The notes under the pieces were generated by a model, which searched no databases, was not told the origin of the DNA, and was given only the letters and a program-made list of their open reading frames with translations. This document shows positions 61,472-64,000 of a stretch of 64,000 nt of DNA, piece after piece. Made by a program: the position numbers and the translations under genes. The stretch covers positions 2,046,001-2,110,000 of the forward strand of contig NZ_CP022987.1 in assembly GCF_004022565.1 (NCBI RefSeq), written 5' to 3'. Position 1 is the stretch's first letter; each line of letters opens with the position of its first letter. This DNA comes from Pollutimonas thiosulfatoxidans (GTDB lineage: Bacteria; Pseudomonadota; Gammaproteobacteria; Burkholderiales; Burkholderiaceae_B).

Positions 61472-63520
61472 TCACGCTTGCAACAGGCCCACGGGTGCAA
61501 GATCGATGCGATCATCGTTCCCGGATACAGCAGGCAGACACAGACTCAAGAACTTGGTGATCATTGCTTCCAGTGAAAACAGCGTCTGCGCCCTGCGGCG
61601 GCTATGCACCTTCAGGTCCTCGTTGCTGCACCCCTTGTCCACCATCGACGTGACCTTCTCGCACGCCTCGTGCAGATCCGGATGATCGACGTCGCTGAGC
61701 AGATGGCCAGTCTCGTTCTCCACGAAGCACTCGCCCGCGCCGCCAGCTGGCGTGGAGATCACCGGAACGCCCAGCAACTGAGCCTCGATCAGCACGTTCG
61801 GCAAGCCTTCGTAGCGCGACAGCAGCACGCTGGCGTCCATCTGCGAATACCAATACCCGACATGGTTCGACAAGCCGACCAGCAATAGCCGGTCTGTCAC
61901 ATTCAGCTCGTGCGCCAGCGCCTCGATGTTCTCGCGCAGGCGTCCATCGCCCACGATGACAAAACGCGCCTGCGGACGCTCTTTCAGGTACAGCGCGGCC
62001 AGCTTGATCCACAGCTGCGGCCGCTTGTCCGGTTCAAGCCGGAATACGCCCCCTATCGTTTCCGTGGCGTCGTCCGTGCTGGCGTGGAAGGCTTTCCACT
62101 TTTCCTTGTCGGCGACCGACGCGTCGGTCGCCAGGTCAGGCACACCGTTGTACAGGATGTGAAAGCGCATGATGGGAATGTCCAGCCAATCCGAGTACGC
62201 CTCTGCGGCCTTGCGGCTGTTGCTGACGAAGACCACCCCCGGTACCTGGGCCAGGGCCTGGTACAGCTCGGGATATTCGGCGCGGAAGCGATCCTTCCGG
62301 ATATTCGGCGGCAAGCCGCGGAACACCAGGTGGATGGTCGGAGCGCCCGCCAGCAACGCCGCCAGCGCGCCGAACAGGCAGGTGCCGTCCTGCCACAAGC
62401 TCACCACATCGAACGGGTTGGCCCGCAGCACCGGGGCCAGGCGTGTCACGCCATAATGGACGGGCGGTGGCAAGTGCTCCAGAAGACGAGCCAGGTTTCC
62501 TTCCGGAACGGTCTGGTGAGCCACTGAGACGGCCGGCAAGCGGTTGATCTCCGTGACCGGAATCTGCGCCTTGACCAGGACGGGAAGGAAAAAATTGTCC
62601 TGTTTCTTGGGCGTACCGGTCGGTTCGGTGTGCTGCTTGACCAGCACTTCAACCTTCCTGGGCCGCATGAAGATGTCGGTAGGCTGCTGGTCGGAAGACT
62701 CGGCCATGCGGGTCAGTTCGCCGGCCAGGCGCGTCAGTTGCCGTTCGGCGCCGCCGGGACCCAGGCTGCCGGTAACCAGCGCCACGGAGACGGACTTGTC
62801 CGGCGCATGTTCGGCGATTTTCCTGTCGCGAAAGTGCAGGATCGCATGCTTCATCGACAAGATCCGGACGTCTTTTCCCGCCAGTGCATCTTCGGATTCG
62901 AAGCGCTGGTAGAACGCGTAGTCGCGTGCCAGCCCCTGGGCCAGTTCGGCCGCCTTGCTGCCCGGCGCCAAATGTTTGGCGACCGGCGCTATCACCTCGA
63001 ACGCGTCAGCCAACAGGCCACGCTTGCGCAGGCGCTTGGCAAACTCGGCACGCATATTTCGATCCGTAGATTGCCAGATCAACCGGCGGAACAACGCGTC
63101 GGACTGTTCGTGCGCCCGGATGTCGCTCAACAGTTTTGCGCGCGCGAACATGCGCTCGGTATCGTTTGACTCGGGCAGATGGTGATCGACCAGCGACATG
63201 GCCTCTTCGAGGCGACGCTCCTTCACCAGGCGCATGGCGCAATAGCGGACGATCTTCAGATCGTCCGGGCAATCTTGCAGCAAGGCCGCCCATTGATCGG
63301 CCATGCCCTCGTTCAGGCCTGCCGATTCTTGTAACCGAAGTAGCAGGAAGCGGACCTTCGAGTCGTCCGGGAAATTTCCGGCCAGCACCTTCGCCCGAAG
63401 CAGATTTTCCTGTGCAGCTTGTACACGCCCCGACGCTGTAACGATTTCCTCCAGCTGGGCTTGAACTTGTTGAAGATCGGATCTGGTGTCCACTGGCTCG
63501 GTACTCAGTGGTGGGCTCAT
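61472..63520 (-). CDS. glycosyltransferase (GT4-like) with N-terminal TPR region
   Basis: 682 residues. An N-terminal helical repeat region (about 1-240) precedes a GT-B fold: VALVTGSLGPGGAERQLTRLA (about 250), GVFRLEPDKRPQLWIKLAALYLKERPQARFVIVGDG and the donor-site SRYEGLPNVLIEAQLLGVPVISTPAGG with the E-x7-E pattern. It likely adds sugar to the exported polymer in the cytoplasm. ATG 63520 overlaps the upstream stop (ATGA) and has GGAGGAAGG before it. Confidence 0.88.
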   Translation of the reverse strand: MSPPLSTEPVDTRSDLQQVQAQLEEIVTASGRVQAAQENLLRAKVLAGNFPDDSKVRFLLLRLQESAGLNEGMADQWAALLQDCPDDLKIVRYCAMRLVKERRLEEAMSLVDHHLPESNDTERMFARAKLLSDIRAHEQSDALFRRLIWQSTDRNMRAEFAKRLRKRGLLADAFEVIAPVAKHLAPGSKAAELAQGLARDYAFYQRFESEDALAGKDVRILSMKHAILHFRDRKIAEHAPDKSVSVALVTGSLGPGGAERQLTRLAGELTRMAESSDQQPTDIFMRPRKVEVLVKQHTEPTGTPKKQDNFFLPVLVKAQIPVTEINRLPAVSVAHQTVPEGNLARLLEHLPPPVHYGVTRLAPVLRANPFDVVSLWQDGTCLFGALAALLAGAPTIHLVFRGLPPNIRKDRFRAEYPELYQALAQVPGVVFVSNSRKAAEAYSDWLDIPIMRFHILYNGVPDLATDASVADKEKWKAFHASTDDATETIGGVFRLEPDKRPQLWIKLAALYLKERPQARFVIVGDGRLRENIEALAHELNVTDRLLLVGLSNHVGYWYSQMDASVLLSRYEGLPNVLIEAQLLGVPVISTPAGGAGECFVENETGHLLSDVDHPDLHEACEKVTSMVDKGCSNEDLKVHSRRRAQTLFSLEAMITKFLSLCLPAVSGNDDRIDLAPVGLLQA

Positions 63521-64000
63521 GCCGCCTTCCTCCGGCTGAGCTTCTCGATCCATGCCTGGCAGCGTTCTATGTAATTGTCGAACTGCGCCGGATTCTCGGA
63601 ATGTTCCTGGAGTTTTTTCCAATACGCCAGGGCCTGCTCGAAGCGGTGCAGCCGCATGGCGCCCACTGCGGCCAGACGCAGGCCGATGGGGTCATCGGGC
63701 ACGAGGTTCACGATGCGCTCGCCCAGGGCCAGGCGCTCGGACGTGCTTGACGACTCCAGCGCGCGCGCTTCGGCGTACAGATAGGCCAGAATGCGCCGCT
63801 TTTCGTGACTCACTTCCGGCATTTCGGGCCACGACTGCGCCACGCGATCCAGCACGTTCCAGGCTGCCTGATGGTCCCCTTGGGACAGAATCTGGCGCGC
63901 GCCTCGGATAGCTCGCGGGCCCAGCCTGCCGAGCTGGCGTTCCGCCTCGTCTCTTGCATTCTGGTCTGCGGACGAATGGGCCAGCACGTCTTGGTACGCA
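63517..64000 (-). CDS. TPR-like protein, partial (5' end outside the window)
   Basis: The frame is open to the right edge, so the N-terminus is missing; at least 160 residues are present. Helical repeats (GARQILSQGDHQAAWNVLDRVAQSWPEMPEV; AVGAMRLHRFEQALAYWKKLQEHSENPAQF) end with a basic tail LSRRKAA. A GTG at 63987 is a possible but unproven start. It is translationally coupled to the glycosyltransferase gene by a 4-bp overlap. Confidence 0.65.
   Translation of the reverse strand, partial: AYQDVLAHSSADQNARDEAERQLGRLGPRAIRGARQILSQGDHQAAWNVLDRVAQSWPEMPEVSHEKRRILAYLYAEARALESSSTSERLALGERIVNLVPDDPIGLRLAAVGAMRLHRFEQALAYWKKLQEHSENPAQFDNYIERCQAWIEKLSRRKAA

Overview
The window looks like chromosomal DNA of a betaproteobacterium of the Burkholderiales, most likely family Alcaligenaceae (Bordetella/Achromobacter/Pusillimonas relatives). 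This rests on gene content and order (rrn operon with tRNA-Ile/tRNA-Ala spacer, zapA-ssrS, TctAB/TctDE, proS-ybgC-tolQRAB-pal-cpoB) and protein style. It is an inference, since no database search was possible. I see no phage, insertion sequence or CRISPR array.

Layout. 1-3402: an rRNA operon on the minus strand (promoter, boxA, 16S, tRNA-Ile, tRNA-Ala, 5' part of 23S). 3403-5160: a long non-coding stretch with two large inverted repeats that share a core in opposite orientation, plus a 19-bp tandem repeat. 5161-9741: Lrp regulator and hppD (tyrosine catabolism), a Gate-domain membrane protein, msrA, a cytochrome c, lgt. 9692-11423: a SIMPL protein, a 6S RNA candidate, zapA and a ZapB-like coiled coil. 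11702-17380: tctBA, a beta-hydroxyacid dehydrogenase, a TctDE-like two-component system and rppH. 17445-26556: proS and the tol-pal operon, whose last gene overlaps a FecCD-type ABC permease/ATPase pair. 26566-31370: hydrolase, copper-chaperone pair, thioesterase, MATE pump, aldo/keto reductase. 31417-36026: a complete BMP-type nucleoside ABC importer. 36093-39854: MgtC, AsmA, diaminopimelate dehydrogenase. 39984-42361: ahpCF with a clear OxyR site and promoter. 42528-48752: assorted membrane, regulatory and metabolic genes, including an XRE regulator next to a perfect operator-like palindrome. 48797-52546: a Fur-type site between a TonB-dependent receptor and a PepSY membrane protein. 52558-53268: a VapBC toxin-antitoxin pair with operator-like direct repeats.

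53301-64000 (running off the right edge): a polysaccharide export operon on the minus strand, and the most unusual part of the window. In transcription order it carries a TPR protein (partial), a TPR-glycosyltransferase, a Wza/KpsD-like export lipoprotein, a KpsM-like permease with a long charged N-terminal extension, a KpsT-like ATPase that has lost Walker A, signature and catalytic Walker B residues, a KpsE-like membrane protein, a TPR protein with an LpxL-like C-terminal domain, a secreted pectate-lyase-like enzyme and an unknown 206-residue protein. The permease, export and membrane genes imply a capsule or exopolysaccharide assembled inside and exported across both membranes. The degenerate ATPase implies either that a competent ATPase lies outside the window, or that this family works differently from KpsMT.
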